In this document: positions 6,972 through 8,915 of the stretch, piece after piece | Position numbering within the stretch: the first letter of the stretch is position 1 | Layout: every line of letters begins with the position of its first letter | Source of the DNA: Candidatus Hydromicrobium americanum | GTDB taxonomy: Bacteria > Actinomycetota > Humimicrobiia > Humimicrobiales > Humimicrobiaceae | Assembly (NCBI GenBank): GCA_002779205.1 | Contig: PEXF01000010.1 | Coordinates: 5,869 to 14,783, forward strand | Reading direction: 5' to 3' | Length of the DNA stretch: 8,915 bases | Made by a program: the position numbers and the translations under genes | The notes under the pieces: model-generated | Seen by the model: only the letters and a program-made list of their open reading frames with translations | What the model was told of the DNA's origin: nothing | Database searches by the model: none

Positions 6972-8915
6972 ATGGCAGGAAGTAAGAGCAACAATTTAAA
7001 AACTTTTAATATAAATATATCCGGTATTGTCCAGGGAGTAGGCTTCAGGCCCTTCGTATACAGGCTTGCCCAAAAGTACAATCTTAACGGAATGGTCACC
7101 AATACCACAGAAGGGGTAACCATAAAAATAAATACATACAGTAAAAATATAGTTGATAAATTTACTTCAGATATTAAATCACAAAAACCATCAGCATCTG
7201 TTATCGAAAATATAAAAATAGAAGAAGTCCCCTTCCGGGATTTCGGGGATTTTAAAATTGGAAAAAGCATAGAAACGGAAGAAAGATTCCAGCTGGTATC
7301 TCCAGATATTGCAACCTGCGACCTCTGCATTGAAGATATTAAAAATAAAAAGGACATTCGTAGATACTACTATCCATTTACCAACTGCACCAGCTGCGGA
7401 CCCAGATTTACCATTATACAGAAGATACCCTATGACAGGCTGTACACCACCATGCACAAGTTTATATTGTGTAAGGACTGCTCCAGAGAATACAATGATC
7501 CCCTGGACAGGAGATTTCATGCCCAGCCCAATGCTTGCAAGAAATGCGGTCCCTCATTACTTCTAATTGACAGAGAAGGAAAAAAAATAGATTCTAAGAC
7601 CCCTATCGTTTCTGCCGCAGAACTGCTCCGGCAGGGAAAGATTATTGCATTAAAAAGCCTTGGCGGGTTTCAGATAGCCTGCAGCGCCATATCGGATGAT
7701 ACAGCGAGGGAGCTCAGAAGAAGAAAGAAAAGGCCGGTAAAGCCTTTTGCTATAATGATTAAAGATATTGTATCCGTAAAAAAATACTACCGCTTAAATG
7801 AGATGGAAATAAAAAGCTTGCTGTCAGCCAGAGCTCCCATTGTTCTTCTTAAAAAGAAACCTAAAAATTATCCGGTCTCCTGGTATGTCTCGCTGTATAA
7901 CCGTTATGAAGGAGTGATGCTTCCTTACACACCAGTACACCATTTATTATTCGAGCATATTAACATACCACTTATTATGACCAGCGGAAACCTGTCGGAA
8001 GAACCCATAGCATCCGAAAATGTGGAAGCCCTGGAGAGATTAAAAGATATATGCGATTATTTTCTAATTCACAACCGCGATATATATTCCAGATATGATG
8101 ATTCGGTCATAAAAATCTTTGACGGCAGGGAGATGGTTATAAGAAGAGCCAGAGGATACTCCCCTTATCCGGTAAAGATTGATAAGGATATTGGAAAACA
8201 GGTTATTTTTGCGGCAGGCGCTCATGAAAAAAATACATTCTCCTTTCTTGTAAAAAATTATGCAATTCTAAGCCAGCACATGGGAGATCTTGACGATGTA
8301 GAATCGCTAAAATTTTACAGTTCCACATTTGACCACTACCAGAAACTTTTTAATATTGAAAAAATAGATACAGTGGTCTATGACAAACACCCATCTTATG
8401 CTTCCACAAAATTTGCCGCAGAGCTTAAAAATGCAAGTACCAGGATTGCGGTACAGCATCATAAGGCCCATATTGCCAGCGTAATGGCTGAAAACGGCGT
8501 AAATGAAAATTTAATAGGTTTTGCCTGGGATGGGACAGGATATGGCGATGACGGAAAGATCTGGGGTAGTGAAATATTTACAGTCGACGGCAACCTGAAT
8601 TTTATAAGAGTGGGTCACCTTAAAGAAAAAGTTCTTCCCGGAGGGGAGATTACCATTAAAAAACCGTATAGAATGGCCGTTTCCTACTTGTATCATCTGT
8701 GGAAGAGAAATGGAAGCAGTAAAGATAAATTTTATAAGTTTGTATATGATAATCTGCCGTTTTACAAGAAAATAATATCCACTTTTGAAATAGAGGCTAT
8801 TGAAAAGCAGATAGAAACAGGATTCAACAGTCCGGTTAACACCAGTATGGGAAGATTTTTTGATGCGGTAAGCTCACTGCTTGACTGCACCCACGTGTCC
8901 AGTTTTGAGGGCGAA
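6972..8915 (+). CDS. hypF: Carbamoyltransferase HypF, [NiFe] hydrogenase maturation (partial, runs off right edge)
   Basis: 648 codons are visible of about 750 expected, with no stop. HypF uses carbamoyl phosphate and ATP to carbamoylate the C-terminal Cys of HypE, the source of the CN ligands of [NiFe] hydrogenase. Domains in order: acylphosphatase (ISGIVQGVGFRPF, Arg26 and Asn44 catalytic); paired zinc fingers with Cys116/119, 139/142, 167/170 and 189/192; a YrdC-like domain (from about 210, with the basic RRRKKRPVKPFAIM at 249-262 and TSGNLSEEPI); and a Kae1-like domain (from about 410, GAHEKNTF, HHKAH at 496-500, WDGTGYGDDG at 519-528). It ends in the FEGE segment, which aligns with the conserved YEGQA. 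Oddities: KSLGGFQ (228-234) replaces the usual KGLGGFH, and the first zinc finger spacer has 19 rather than 18 residues. ATG 6972 is the first plausible start after an in-frame TAG (6927-6929), yet lacks a clear SD. Confidence 0.95.
   Translation, partial: MAGSKSNNLKTFNINISGIVQGVGFRPFVYRLAQKYNLNGMVTNTTEGVTIKINTYSKNIVDKFTSDIKSQKPSASVIENIKIEEVPFRDFGDFKIGKSIETEERFQLVSPDIATCDLCIEDIKNKKDIRRYYYPFTNCTSCGPRFTIIQKIPYDRLYTTMHKFILCKDCSREYNDPLDRRFHAQPNACKKCGPSLLLIDREGKKIDSKTPIVSAAELLRQGKIIALKSLGGFQIACSAISDDTARELRRRKKRPVKPFAIMIKDIVSVKKYYRLNEMEIKSLLSARAPIVLLKKKPKNYPVSWYVSLYNRYEGVMLPYTPVHHLLFEHINIPLIMTSGNLSEEPIASENVEALERLKDICDYFLIHNRDIYSRYDDSVIKIFDGREMVIRRARGYSPYPVKIDKDIGKQVIFAAGAHEKNTFSFLVKNYAILSQHMGDLDDVESLKFYSSTFDHYQKLFNIEKIDTVVYDKHPSYASTKFAAELKNASTRIAVQHHKAHIASVMAENGVNENLIGFAWDGTGYGDDGKIWGSEIFTVDGNLNFIRVGHLKEKVLPGGEITIKKPYRMAVSYLYHLWKRNGSSKDKFYKFVYDNLPFYKKIISTFEIEAIEKQIETGFNSPVNTSMGRFFDAVSSLLDCTHVSSFEGE

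Noticed and set aside
6932..8696. Open frames at 6932-7357, 7191-7520, 7309-7566 and 8511-8696
   Set aside because: All overlap hypF, which is continuous in frame from 6972 to the window end with family motifs throughout; these are shadows.

Overview
This is an AT-rich, gene-dense bacterial window. It holds two divergent gene blocks separated by about 270 bases (3215-3484), followed by the start of a hydrogenase-maturation gene. No rRNA, tRNA, CRISPR array, insertion sequence or attachment site was seen. SD-type ribosome binding sites precede most genes.

Minus-strand block (3214 down to 1): lemA, htpX, pdxS, pdxT and the 5' end of yebC, in that transcriptional order. Gaps are 41, 19, 10 and 1 bases, so they very probably form one operon. 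LemA and HtpX are a familiar envelope pair (a membrane-anchored helical protein and a membrane zinc protease). PdxS and PdxT are the two subunits of the DXP-independent pyridoxal 5'-phosphate synthase, and all catalytic residues I know are present. YebC is cut by the window edge.

Plus-strand block (3485 to 6810): an EF-G paralogue of the EF-G2 (FusA2) type overlaps by 4 bases (ATGA) with a gene for a membrane-anchored surface protein carrying an Ig-like region and a CBM9-like carbohydrate-binding domain. The EF-G paralogue keeps GTP-binding motifs but has Tyr in place of the catalytic His of the G3 motif. The overlap suggests translational coupling between a translation factor and an envelope protein, which is unexpected. 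A good extended -10 promoter precedes the block.

Last block (6972 to 8915, open at the right edge): the first 648 residues of HypF, the carbamoyltransferase that makes the cyanide ligand of [NiFe] hydrogenases. It has acylphosphatase, zinc-finger, YrdC-like and Kae1-like domains, with several departures from the usual motifs. The 161-base gap before it holds a short minus-strand peptide frame that may be a decayed gene end.

Organism: the order pdxS-pdxT-yebC is typical of Actinobacteriota (where ruvC-ruvA-ruvB usually follows), and EF-G2 is common there too. The low G+C is unlike classical actinobacteria. A low-GC, anaerobic, uncultured actinobacterial lineage or a similar deep-branching anaerobe would fit, but this is inference; Clostridia, Atribacterota or other groups are not excluded. 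HypF implies a [NiFe] hydrogenase and so probably anaerobic hydrogen metabolism.
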